From positions 62,001 to 126,000 of IMG/VR virus record IMGVR_UViG_3300037110_000087: a stretch of 64,000 nucleotides of DNA; one strand, given 5' to 3'. Positions within the stretch are counted from its first letter, which is position 1; each line of letters begins with the position of its first letter. Source of the stretch: a virus. This document shows, in pieces, positions 8,863 through 17,048 of the stretch. The position numbers and the translations under genes are program-made. The notes under the pieces were generated by a model. That model saw nothing but the letters and a program-made list of their open reading frames with translations, had not been told where the DNA came from and did no database searches.

Positions 8863-10208
8863 TAGATCATTCCATCATCGTCGGCTCTACCCTTCTTAGC
8901 ACGACGCTTTTCGAGTTCAGCGGCCTGTTCCAAAGCAATTACTTCTTCAGGACTAACAACATCAGCAACACCTGTGGTCTGGACGACACCAAGGATCTCT
9001 AACTGAGCAACAGTAAGACTGCCACCCCAAGCCGCTCCGGTGAATAACTGCTTGACGAACACTTCCCACATGTTCTTTTCACGCAGGACCTGTCCCATGT
9101 CGTCCTTCATGTACTTGCGGGTGGTGTTGAGATCAGGGCGACCAATAATCTCTAATTCATACCAAGCTCCATTCTGCTTGATCTGGCCAGTAACTAGACC
9201 AAAATTCCACATATCGGACATCTTGGAATAGCCTTTACCCATGATTGACATAATGTCGTACTTACGACCAGTAATATTAGCCCAACGACACTTTCTGGAA
9301 GTGACCTTCATATTGTATTGAGTGAGTTCTTCACCAGCCTCAAGCAGCTGCTCGTCCTTGCCCTCTCTGCTGATCCGGAAATTGCCAGAAGCATAGAAAT
9401 AAGGAGACTCACCACCCTTGGTAGTTTCAGGAGATCCAAATAGCACCATTGGCTTGAGCCGGGTCTGATTGACCATCAGGGTGACAGCACCAACCTTATT
9501 ATTCACTACTACGCAAATAGGAAGATATTGGGAGAGCAAACGAGCCAACCAAGCCTGCTGCCCACTCTCGTCTTCAAGCAGCTGCTTGGGAACAAGTAAG
9601 GCAATAGAGTCAATGGCAGTAAACGGAGCGACATATTGATCTAGCAGACCAGCTTCCTCGTGAGCCTTATACCACCCCATAGCAAAGTTCCGGTAATAAT
9701 AGAACCAGTCTTCTCCGTTTTCCGGATAGAACACATTAATCTTGGTAGGGTCAACCCCGCAGCCCTGAACGAAGCCCTCAGTTAAACCACCCTCAGCGTC
9801 ACAGAATACGATTGGGCGGTCTAGAAGTTCTCCATATACTTCCGAACCCCCAGGAAGATAGTTCGGAAGGCTTCCCATGCCCAGCTTACCTAGGCTAGGA
9901 CAATAAAATTGGTTAGCCGCAGCGGCACGATAGCACATCGTAGACTTTCCTGAGCCAGAAGGTCCGAAGAGATGCTGGAGATGCTTAGGTAGGAACCCGC
10001 CATTAAACACAAAATCAAGGAAGATACTACCAGTCCCGAGAGCAGTTGGGATGCGGCCAAAAATTGGTACTAGGTTGCTTTGAAGAGTCCCACCAAGGCC
10101 CTTTTTTGAAACCATTAGAATATCGCCAAAACTGGGCAGATTCTTCTTTTCTTTTAATACAGGCACAGGCAGATCCTGAGCGTCCTTCTTCTTCTTAGCT
10201 TCAGCCAT
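8862..10208 (-). CDS. uvsX: UvsX/RecA-family recombinase, 448 aa
   Basis: Walker A is GPSGSGKST at residues 82-90, and the Walker B-like strand PFTAIDSIALL lies at about 196-205. A RecA-type loop includes NQTR (247-250), then TTKGGESPYFYAS matching the GG....FYAS region of RecA/UvsX. Expected role: ATP-dependent filament formation on single-stranded DNA and strand exchange in replication and repair. It is longer than T4 UvsX, with an acidic/basic tail (EKRRAKKGRADDD). It has a GGAGT ribosome site and is the first gene of the minus-strand operon 10208-3855. RadA- or RadB-like assignment is less likely because no zinc finger or Lon domain is present. Confidence 0.9.
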   Translation of the reverse strand: MAEAKKKKDAQDLPVPVLKEKKNLPSFGDILMVSKKGLGGTLQSNLVPIFGRIPTALGTGSIFLDFVFNGGFLPKHLQHLFGPSGSGKSTMCYRAAAANQFYCPSLGKLGMGSLPNYLPGGSEVYGELLDRPIVFCDAEGGLTEGFVQGCGVDPTKINVFYPENGEDWFYYYRNFAMGWYKAHEEAGLLDQYVAPFTAIDSIALLVPKQLLEDESGQQAWLARLLSQYLPICVVVNNKVGAVTLMVNQTRLKPMVLFGSPETTKGGESPYFYASGNFRISREGKDEQLLEAGEELTQYNMKVTSRKCRWANITGRKYDIMSIMGKGYSKMSDMWNFGLVTGQIKQNGAWYELEIIGRPDLNTTRKYMKDDMGQVLREKNMWEVFVKQLFTGAAWGGSLTVAQLEILGVVQTTGVADVVSPEEVIALEQAAELEKRRAKKGRADDDGMI

Positions 10209-10299
10209 TATAGGACTCCGTGGTATTCTATATTATTAACCACATTCAAGTTACCGAAATATGTTAAAATTAAGAGAATTATGAAAAACCCTCCCCGAC

Positions 10300-10425
10300 A
10301 TGAGAACCAGAAAGAGAATGACCTCCGCAAGAGTTATTTTGATTGCCCTAGGCATACTATGGTGGGTCCTCTCTCTACCCTGGCGACTAGTTAAAAGGAT
10401 ACTTGATGAAATTAAGAATTGCTAA
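10300..10425 (+). CDS. Small single-pass membrane protein, up to 41 aa
   Basis: An open frame of 41 codons encodes a basic N-terminus, a hydrophobic segment VILIALGILWWVLSLPW and a basic tail, i.e. a typical small transmembrane protein. A shorter start at ATG 10318 (35 aa) sits better behind a GAAAGAGA-like site. It overlaps the first 20 bases of the next gene. An extended -10 (TGTTAAAAT) is at 10262-10270. Small membrane proteins in phages may affect host membranes or lysis; no function is claimed. Confidence 0.5.
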   Translation: MRTRKRMTSARVILIALGILWWVLSLPWRLVKRILDEIKNC

Positions 10426-11437
10426 AATCAAAAGTACCAAGATGGCCTTTATCAGAACAAAAGCTATGGCTCAAGGAGACTTATTTAGAGCCGTTAATAC
10501 CGCTATTAAATACGGAGAAGATTATTCTGAATTGGCAAAGTTTGGTAAGAATGGTGGACAGTTCACAGAAGAAGAGAGAGCCTGCTTAATAGAAGAGATT
10601 CGCGCTCTTACTTCCACCAGGGAGAACATAGGAGAGCTTCAGAACCTACTCCGGGTGGTTGAAACTTCCCCGGCCATTAGTGACTTAGGAATGGTTGGTA
10701 AGGTGGAGAAGGAAGCCGGTAGAGAACTAAAGGTAAAAGATCGTAAGAATTTCCGCAGTAGAGATATGAAGAGAGTCTTCCTTGACATTGATGGAAAAAG
10801 TTACCCAGCTTACTCGGAAGATGCTAGCGGTAAATGGCTTACTCCGTATTTCACAAAAGAAGTAGCGGATCAAGTTGTACGCGACTGGAATACCATTGAT
10901 GAGGAAGGCGGTCATCTTGATTATGATGATGACTCCATTGAGGGTGCATACTATGATGAAGAAAATGGCATCCGGTTCGAAGGTGAAGAATGCTACGTGG
11001 ATGGTGAACTAACAATTCTGTTCCCTATAGGTGAGGGTGAATGGGGTTGGGATATTGATTCTGGTTACGAGCGTAGGGAAAGAAACCCTATTGACTATAA
11101 TAAAATAAAAAATATCAGTGGAGATAAGACCCTCGCTCCGGGTGGAAAGATTCCTGGAATCAAGACAGAAGACGAAGGAAGAGAACTTAGTCCAGAAGAG
11201 CTTGAAATTACTGATTCCGACAAGGATTTCTTGAGAGGCATGGGTATCAAGGGCAAGCGCATCCGGGTCGTGGCAGTTAATGATGTCAATGCAGTACCGG
11301 AAAAATTCAAGCCCAAAGAAACTAAGAAACAACCAGCTGAAGTTGTTGAAGGTCTGGGAATCACTACTAATGGGCCAGCTGCGACCACAGAAGATCTAAT
11401 GACTCCTGTCGAATCAGTAGCGAAGGTGAAGGAATAA
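10406..11437 (+). CDS. Leader-peptide protein with GMGIKGK motif, 343 aa
   Basis: ATG 10406 follows AAAAGGA. The N-terminus MKLRIAKIKSTK fits the recurrent leader of this phage. The body is helical, then very acidic, with a DxDG-type segment (FLDIDGKSYPA, about 124-134) and a long Asp/Glu/Tyr-rich stretch. At residues about 267-284 it carries DSDKDFLRGMGIKGK, nearly identical to motifs in the 29180 and 56035 genes. No known enzyme fold recognised. The shared leader and motif suggest the same cellular fate as the other leader proteins, perhaps virion packaging (inference). Confidence 0.65.
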   Translation: MKLRIAKIKSTKMAFIRTKAMAQGDLFRAVNTAIKYGEDYSELAKFGKNGGQFTEEERACLIEEIRALTSTRENIGELQNLLRVVETSPAISDLGMVGKVEKEAGRELKVKDRKNFRSRDMKRVFLDIDGKSYPAYSEDASGKWLTPYFTKEVADQVVRDWNTIDEEGGHLDYDDDSIEGAYYDEENGIRFEGEECYVDGELTILFPIGEGEWGWDIDSGYERRERNPIDYNKIKNISGDKTLAPGGKIPGIKTEDEGRELSPEELEITDSDKDFLRGMGIKGKRIRVVAVNDVNAVPEKFKPKETKKQPAEVVEGLGITTNGPAATTEDLMTPVESVAKVKE

Positions 11438-11438
11438 A

Positions 11439-12644
11439 ATGACGAAAGTTCAGTTCATCCTGAAATGCCGAAGCGGTGGTTATGGGTACGGCGAGTATGA
11501 ATACGACAGCTATGGCGACTATACAGAAGAATATGGCCAACCCTTTCTAGATGAATATGGTGGACCCTATGAGGATCCATATTCTACTTCATACAGTGAT
11601 GTGTATGGAGATTCCTATACCAACACCTACTCTGGATCCTTTAGTTCCGGATTAGCAAACTCTGCTGCTTTCATTGCTGCTGCTTTCAACGATGATCCCT
11701 CTAAAGGAATCCAAGCAGAGGTTTGTTTCGTCCCCGACAATAACTACATCGACAGGGAAGTAGCAAGGTTCCAGCCAGATGTTGTGATCATTGAAGCTTA
11801 TTGGGTCGTTCCTACCAAGTTCGCCGTTCTCACAGCTAAATATCCACGCATCAGGTGGGTGGTAAGGAATCATTCTGAGATACCCTTCATCGCTCAAGAA
11901 GGCGTTGCGATGGATTGGTCCCTGAAGTATCCTAGCTTTCCTAATGTCTATATAGCAAGCAACTCCACTAGATCTTTCAATGACCTCAGTGTTTTAATTA
12001 GCTCTGTCTACCCATCAGAGGCTACTAGAGTTGTCTATCTCCCAAATGTCTACCCAAATGTTACTGTCGGTACCAGAAGCACCAAGGTCGAGGACAACTC
12101 TCTAGATGTAGCCTGTTTCGGGGCTATTCGTCCTCTCAAGAATCATCTAATGCAAGCAGTGGCTTCAATTGCCTTTGCTCAGCAACTTGGCAAGACTTTG
12201 AGATTCCACGTGAACGACTTGGTTAGCGGACCTAATAGCAACGCTATTCTAAAGAACTTAACTTCCCTCTTCAGCCTTATTCCAAATGCTCAATTAGTCC
12301 AACACCCCTGGTATCCTCATGATCAATTTCTATCCGTGTTGAGATCAATGGATATTGGTCTGCAAGTCAGCTTCTCTGAGACTTTCAATGTCGTGAGTGC
12401 GGATATGGCCTACGTGGGTCTACCTATGGTAACTTCTTCGGAAGTCGTATGGGCATACTATCCAATCTGGGCCGATCCAACTGATTGCAAGAGTATTATA
12501 TCCACTATGACCAATATCTGGGCCAGTCGTGCGAACAAGAGAAGCACTGATGTTCTCCCCTTGACTCAGCAGGGCTTAAACAGCTACAGTTCTTCTTCCT
12601 TCAATCAGTGGTTCCTAGAAATAAACAATCTGGCTATGCCTTAA
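11439..12644 (+). CDS. GT-B glycosyltransferase with Tyr/Gly/Asp-rich N-terminal insert, 401 aa
   Basis: After a leader-like start (MTKVQFILKC), residues about 12-65 are a low-complexity Tyr-Gly-Asp-Ser region. The rest reads as a GT-B (GT4-like) glycosyltransferase: an N-terminal Rossmann-like part (VCFVPDNNYID, PDVVIIEAYW, RWVVRNHSE), then a C-terminal part with ACFGAIRPLKNHLMQAVA and the nucleotide-sugar-binding SFSETFNVVSADMAYVGLPMV (E-x7-E-like) near 305-325. Such enzymes transfer sugar from an activated donor; in phages the targets may be DNA, virion proteins or host surface. The AAGGAA site overlaps the previous stop. Its 3' end overlaps the convergent gene by 11 bp. Confidence 0.75.
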   Translation: MTKVQFILKCRSGGYGYGEYEYDSYGDYTEEYGQPFLDEYGGPYEDPYSTSYSDVYGDSYTNTYSGSFSSGLANSAAFIAAAFNDDPSKGIQAEVCFVPDNNYIDREVARFQPDVVIIEAYWVVPTKFAVLTAKYPRIRWVVRNHSEIPFIAQEGVAMDWSLKYPSFPNVYIASNSTRSFNDLSVLISSVYPSEATRVVYLPNVYPNVTVGTRSTKVEDNSLDVACFGAIRPLKNHLMQAVASIAFAQQLGKTLRFHVNDLVSGPNSNAILKNLTSLFSLIPNAQLVQHPWYPHDQFLSVLRSMDIGLQVSFSETFNVVSADMAYVGLPMVTSSEVVWAYYPIWADPTDCKSIISTMTNIWASRANKRSTDVLPLTQQGLNSYSSSSFNQWFLEINNLAMP

Positions 12645-12978
12645 GGCATTTATCATAGAAGTCGTCTAATTTCTCGATTGACCTGGGCTGAATGATCTCA
12701 CGCATGCTTCTGAAATAGCTACAATCTTTGATCTTCTCGAATTCTGGCTTGCTACCGGCGAGGATTTCGGCCAGTTCCGACATACAAGCTTGCTGATCCT
12801 TATAGGCGAAGATAGAGTTAGCGAATTCAATATAGCGTTCTGGCTTATATCCGGACTTGTTGAGTTCTCTTAGTTTGCTCTTTATCGATAAATATGGATC
12901 ATTATCAACTAGGGATAGGGTTATCCAAAGCTTTACTTCATAATCCTCTTCGAATTCGTCAAACGTTGACTTCAACAT
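12634..12978 (-). CDS. Hypothetical helical protein, 114 aa
   Basis: I choose ATG 12978 (MLKSTFDEFE) with a GAGGAAG site over the upstream TTG 12987. Predominantly alpha-helical and charged, with no recognised domain. It overlaps its upstream neighbour by 20 bases and converges on the glycosyltransferase gene. Confidence 0.55.
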   Translation of the reverse strand: MLKSTFDEFEEDYEVKLWITLSLVDNDPYLSIKSKLRELNKSGYKPERYIEFANSIFAYKDQQACMSELAEILAGSKPEFEKIKDCSYFRSMREIIQPRSIEKLDDFYDKCLKA

Positions 12979-13312
12979 CTTCCTCAATCAATGACTGTTG
13001 GGTAAGTCGATTCTCGTAAAATTTTATCTCATTAAGCATCAGGCATCCATACTGAATTGAATACTCGATGGTCTTGGTGATGTCTAGTGAATATCCAAAG
13101 CCTACTCTCTTCAAGAATTCTGGATATTGGAATCCATTAATAGTGGTACCCCACAGGATGACACGAGCCAAGGTTCTGGTAGAAACCATGAATAGGTAAA
13201 GCTTCTCTGCTTCATTAAACGAGTATTTCTCGTTCTGCAGCATCATCAAGGTCCCGACTGCGTTCTCAACGATATTGCGGATCTTTTCGATCTCCTTAAT
13301 GTTTACGATCAC
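12959..13312 (-). CDS. Hypothetical helical protein, 117 aa
   Basis: Starts with GTG 13312 in a GTGA overlap with the nuclease stop, so translation is probably coupled. Mostly helical, no catalytic motif, no signal peptide. Downstream partner of the Cas4-like nuclease; function unknown. Confidence 0.55.
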   Translation of the reverse strand: MIVNIKEIEKIRNIVENAVGTLMMLQNEKYSFNEAEKLYLFMVSTRTLARVILWGTTINGFQYPEFLKRVGFGYSLDITKTIEYSIQYGCLMLNEIKFYENRLTQQSLIEEDVEVNV

Positions 13313-14067
13313 AGCGTATCTCCGCTAGCAGTAGGCCAATTCAATAAGTTTAACTTTTCCTTCTCTTCCCCTGCCATCCCCCGCAAGTATAAATCCTGGG
13401 AACCACAGAAACAAGTATCAGTGAATTCACACTTCCATTGATCTCTATGGTTGCAGATCCCATGCTTCCTAGTCCCGTTCATCAATTCAATGCAGAGTTC
13501 AGCTACCTTTTCATCAACTGCATAATAATCGGACATTTTTGAGTATTTTGGGGTACCCCGATCTATATAAATGACTGCGAACCAACTAATTGGAAGATAT
13601 TGGCTAATCGCATAAGTAGTCAGGTTAGCTTGCAACCAATGTTCTCTGCGGGGCCGATCGTCTGGAATCCAACCGGTGCTCTTGAATTCCAATAGAACCC
13701 AAACGCCATTAACTTGGATCACCATGTCTGGCTTGCAATGTCGGTTGTGATTGGGGATAGGGACCTTGGCCTCAGTATATTTTAGATGATGAATATGTTC
13801 TGGTCTGGTTTGCATTCCTGCTTCTTGATTGCATTCAGCGCAGACCCAATTACCCCAGCAGGTGAATTTTGAGGCAAAGCGTTCCTGAATAACTGCATGG
13901 ATGGTGTTACCTGATTCTTTGAAGATCTCATTAACTACTGTCTCCACCTCAGTCTTTTGAGATAGGAAGATTTTCTTGATAGGGCAGAAAGGGAGTCCAC
14001 TTGGAACTGGTTCATAATATTTGAGGCGTTCAATCTTACCAAGTATATCCCAATCAAACGACTGCAT
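13309..14067 (-). CDS. Cas4/RecB-like PD-(D/E)XK exonuclease with Cys cluster, 252 aa
   Basis: Catalytic pattern: GNTIHAVIQERF (H57), KPDMVIQV (D114), then LLEFKSTG (E127, K129), with Q146 as the conserved QxxxY-like helix position. Cysteines at 28, 205, 213, 219 and 221 are placed as in Cas4/AddB-type nucleases that hold a 4Fe-4S cluster (one N-terminal, three C-terminal Cys). An extra CAEC pair at about 76-79 is unusual. Known relatives are ssDNA exonucleases used in recombination and end processing. Lies in the minus-strand replication run with primase. GGGAG ribosome site. Confidence 0.8.
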   Translation of the reverse strand: MQSFDWDILGKIERLKYYEPVPSGLPFCPIKKIFLSQKTEVETVVNEIFKESGNTIHAVIQERFASKFTCWGNWVCAECNQEAGMQTRPEHIHHLKYTEAKVPIPNHNRHCKPDMVIQVNGVWVLLEFKSTGWIPDDRPRREHWLQANLTTYAISQYLPISWFAVIYIDRGTPKYSKMSDYYAVDEKVAELCIELMNGTRKHGICNHRDQWKCEFTDTCFCGSQDLYLRGMAGEEKEKLNLLNWPTASGDTL

Positions 14068-14085
14068 TGTGCTCCCTACTTCAAG

Positions 14086-14355
14086 TTATTCATTTAACCT
14101 TCTACCAGCTTGGATCCTCATATTGTTGAAGATGTCCTCGTGGCTTCTTTTGTGCTTTTTAGATAGGACGTAATCCATAACCATAGTGTGATTTTCATCT
14201 ATTTTGAAGGCTGACACATACAAATATTGATCATACCCAAGCTTCAGGAACTTGTCGATCACGTTCTCAGGGACAATTGCTTCCTTCGGCCAATAGTCGA
14301 CGTTCACTTCGGAATTAGATCCGCAAATTTGGAAGAGCGGGATTACTTCTTGCAT
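14086..14355 (-). CDS. Hypothetical protein, 89 aa
   Basis: Starts at ATG 14355 inside the end of the upstream gene, with GGGAAG as ribosome site. The basic C-terminal tail could bind nucleic acid, but no domain is recognised. Confidence 0.5.
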   Translation of the reverse strand: MQEVIPLFQICGSNSEVNVDYWPKEAIVPENVIDKFLKLGYDQYLYVSAFKIDENHTMVMDYVLSKKHKRSHEDIFNNMRIQAGRRLNE

Positions 14356-15023
14356 AGCAGCTTCCCAATTTCTTCTTTCAGAGGAACCATCTTATCCTCT
14401 GAGTCGTACCAGATCACTGAAAAGTTGCCGGAACACTTGGAAATTGGAAATTCTGCATCGCAACAAAGAGCATCCCATAATTTCCCGGAGTTCTCTGCTT
14501 TTATTAATAGACTTTTGGTGTCCTCATCGGCCACATCATAGAGGTCTTTCTTGATCGTCTTCAAGATACCATTGACTTTAATCAGCCCAGCTTTGGTAGC
14601 TGGATCAGTCTGATCGTCAAAGATACCTGCAGCGACATATTCCCAGCCTTCTAGTTCCTTGGGCTTGGGCAATTCCATCGGCTCTTCCTTTTCCTCCTTG
14701 GCCTTTTTCTTGATCGGAGTATTGGTCTTAGCCAGTAAAGTCAGGAGAGAAGTACGAGCCTGCTTAGCTTCTGCACCATATGAAGCGTCGAACTCCATAG
14801 AGGCCAGAAGACGTACCACAGACGCAATCTTGGTGGGAGAATCATCTACCCGCTCGAAATATTTGTAATTTGTGTCTTCGATCCTCAGACCATAGATACA
14901 ATCTTCACCCTCTGCCAGGGGAACCCAGCGCTCAATATCACCATCAATCTTGGACTCGACAATTGCGGAGGTCCCTTCTTTTCTTTTGAGGACATAAAGA
15001 GATTCATTTATATTGTCAATCAT
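14343..15023 (-). CDS. Hypothetical acidic/Lys-rich protein, 226 aa
   Basis: GAGGGTG site before ATG 15023; an extended -10 (TGATACAAT, minus strand) lies at 15042-15050, so this may begin its own transcript. The N-terminal 100 residues are a mixed alpha/beta domain, the middle is a Lys/Glu-Pro linker (about 105-125), and the C-terminal part is helical. The linker arrangement resembles modular replication accessory proteins, but no family is recognised. Confidence 0.55.
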   Translation of the reverse strand: MIDNINESLYVLKRKEGTSAIVESKIDGDIERWVPLAEGEDCIYGLRIEDTNYKYFERVDDSPTKIASVVRLLASMEFDASYGAEAKQARTSLLTLLAKTNTPIKKKAKEEKEEPMELPKPKELEGWEYVAAGIFDDQTDPATKAGLIKVNGILKTIKKDLYDVADEDTKSLLIKAENSGKLWDALCCDAEFPISKCSGNFSVIWYDSEDKMVPLKEEIGKLLCKK

Positions 15024-15058
15024 GCAATCACCCTCTAGTTTATTGTATCATTAATTTT

Positions 15059-15277
15059 CTACGACAATCCTATCAAATTGTCTGCCATTACCTCCTTCAG
15101 GTCGATGTTCAAAGATTCGAATAAACTACGAGGCAGTTCCTCCTTACACCAACGGAAATCATACTTATCTATCTCAGGTATGAAAAACTTGACCTCTAGC
15201 TTGATAATAGAACCATACCGATACTGACATGGTAGTTCCTGATAATTGAGGATTTCGTAAGGATAGTCATCCTTCAT
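15059..15277 (-). CDS. Hypothetical protein, 72 aa
   Basis: I choose ATG 15277 (MKDDYPYEIL) because it overlaps (ATGA) the stop of the small upstream gene that reads through the same DNA in another frame with a better ribosome site; the longer frame to 15403 would collide with that gene. Aromatic and acidic; function unknown. Confidence 0.5.
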   Translation of the reverse strand: MKDDYPYEILNYQELPCQYRYGSIIKLEVKFFIPEIDKYDFRWCKEELPRSLFESLNIDLKEVMADNLIGLS

Positions 15278-15450
15278 GGTAGATTTAAGAAGTCCAGTAT
15301 TGCTTGAGGTTGATCCTTTGATTTTAGGCGACCAAAATATAAATACTCTCCCCAAGGCATATGAAACTGCATTGTCATGGTTACCATTACCCCTGGAAGG
15401 CAATTACTTTCTTGGGTCTGAAACTCAGTAATCTGACAATCATCCTTCAC
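15274..15450 (-). CDS. Small hypothetical protein, 58 aa, GTG start
   Basis: Begins with GTG 15450 six bases after a strong GAGGAGG site inside the end of the primase gene, and stops in an ATGA overlap with the 15277 start. The sequence begins MKDDCQITEF and contains a Met/Phe/Trp-rich centre. It explains a gap that would otherwise need a poorly supported TTG start for the next gene. No domain recognised. Confidence 0.55.
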   Translation of the reverse strand: MKDDCQITEFQTQESNCLPGVMVTMTMQFHMPWGEYLYFGRLKSKDQPQAILDFLNLP

Positions 15451-16369
15451 AGGGAACCTCCTCGATTACAGGAGTTGGGTTTAGCTTCTCCTGATGCTGG
15501 GTCCAAACATGGACCTTGATTGATTCAATTAGTTCAGGTGCCAGATCGAATGGATCGTTGTCCTTTGGAAGAGTGATAACTTGAGTGTCAAAGAAATTTT
15601 TCAGTTTGTTGTAGTATTTACGCTGGGCATCCTGGCCTGGGTCATCACCATCCATGCAAAGAAAAATCATCGAAGGGCTTTTCTCGAGCAATAACGATAA
15701 CTTCTTATCAGACCAACTTTCTACTCCAAAGATCGCCATTGCCGGGATACCATTCATGTGGAACCGGATCGCATCCAATGGCCCCTCGACCAGGACAATC
15801 GGACACTGAGGGTGACAGTAATCATAAAGGTATAAGAACTGAGCAAAGTCCGCGCCCTTATAGTTGTTATAGCGCATAAACTCGTCGGTGTCGGTCCGGC
15901 GTCCAACGTAGGCCATCATAATCCCTTTGATATAAACCGGGAGTAAGATACGAACAGCACTTAGCTGCTCCTCCATGACATTATTCTCGTTGGCCTTCAC
16001 CTGGGTGTCATACCACCTAAGAGCCTTGAAATATCTCCACCATTCTTCAGGGACACCTCGATAGGCTCCGGACCATTGCTCCAATCTGAGCGTGGACAGA
16101 TCAGGAAGGTTAGCAGATCTGAACTTATTGGGATCTGGCTTAAAGAGATTGTTGATTTCCATCCCGAAATCAACAGCAATTTTATCCAACGTCCCAACAA
16201 ATCCGCACGACTTACATTTAAAAGGATGAGGCGGTTGGGTACTAATAACACAGGAAGGGTTCTTGTCAGGATGGGCAGGGTTGGGACACTGGGCAAGCCA
16301 ATATTTGCCCATAAACTTGATCGACTTGCCCAATTTTTCAAACAGTGCTTTTACTTGTCCTTCATTCAT
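15440..16369 (-). CDS. DnaG-type DNA primase (CHC2 zinc finger plus TOPRIM), 309 aa
   Basis: A CHC2 zinc ribbon uses C28, H33, C52 and C55 (CPNPAHPD ... FKCKSCG). A TOPRIM core follows: VLVEGPLDAI (E195, D199) and FLCMDGDDPGQDA (D240, D242, D243), the acidic metal-binding residues of DnaG/T7 gp4-type primases. No helicase domain is attached, so this is a stand-alone primase of compact phage size. It would make RNA primers for lagging-strand synthesis. It is the first gene of the 16369-12634 minus-strand run, next to a recombination nuclease; the helicase must lie elsewhere. Motifs are complete. Confidence 0.9.
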   Translation of the reverse strand: MNEGQVKALFEKLGKSIKFMGKYWLAQCPNPAHPDKNPSCVISTQPPHPFKCKSCGFVGTLDKIAVDFGMEINNLFKPDPNKFRSANLPDLSTLRLEQWSGAYRGVPEEWWRYFKALRWYDTQVKANENNVMEEQLSAVRILLPVYIKGIMMAYVGRRTDTDEFMRYNNYKGADFAQFLYLYDYCHPQCPIVLVEGPLDAIRFHMNGIPAMAIFGVESWSDKKLSLLLEKSPSMIFLCMDGDDPGQDAQRKYYNKLKNFFDTQVITLPKDNDPFDLAPELIESIKVHVWTQHQEKLNPTPVIEEVPCEG

Positions 16370-16433
16370 CGAGTACTCCGCGTAGATAACACCCGGTCAC
16401 CTAATAGTAAAAGTTAAACAGTTGGAGGTAAAC

Positions 16434-17048
16434 ATGGATTTAATGGCTGCTAATTCTTTGATCATTATAGAGTTCTCTCATAATGGGACGTTATTGGCTC
16501 TTCACGATATTTTCACCGACTCTAACCGACTCGATATTAGAGGGTTGATACAGTCAGGGATTGAGTTCGTATTCGCTCAGACGAATTCTACCCTCACCAT
16601 CAACAAGTTATCATCGGGCTATCAGGTATTAATTGAAAGTTGCGTAGACAAGGTGAATAGTTCCCTTACCTGCAAATGCTTTGATACTTTTGGCTGGTCG
16701 ATGTTGGATCGATCTAATTTCATTCAGGAAAACATCAGTGGTCGAGAAATTGAATCCACCAAACTGGCCATGGATATCTTCCCTCAAATTCTCGAAGAAG
16801 GGGAATTGTTAGAAGATGGTTCAAAGATCAAAGGGTACACGAAGAGAGAAAAAGGGGATGAAGGGGATGGAGTCTGGGAAGATATTCTACCCTGCTCATT
16901 AACTGAGTTACTTATGAGCCGAGCCTCAAGACTCACTGAGTCCGAGACTCTGGTGTTCAAGATTCCCACCTACCCGATGTTTGAGATCCAGAACATCCCT
17001 AACATGACTTTCACTCAGCACTGGTTGATTAAGGGAAAGAGGTCATAA
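16434..17048 (+). CDS. Hypothetical protein, 204 aa
   Basis: ATG 16434 is chosen because it follows GGAGG at proper spacing; an upstream TTG is less likely. No recognised domain; beta-rich N-terminal half, acidic centre, no membrane segment. Transcribed divergently from the primase run and directly followed by the zinc-binding protein at 17049, so the two may act together. Confidence 0.55.
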   Translation: MDLMAANSLIIIEFSHNGTLLALHDIFTDSNRLDIRGLIQSGIEFVFAQTNSTLTINKLSSGYQVLIESCVDKVNSSLTCKCFDTFGWSMLDRSNFIQENISGREIESTKLAMDIFPQILEEGELLEDGSKIKGYTKREKGDEGDGVWEDILPCSLTELLMSRASRLTESETLVFKIPTYPMFEIQNIPNMTFTQHWLIKGKRS

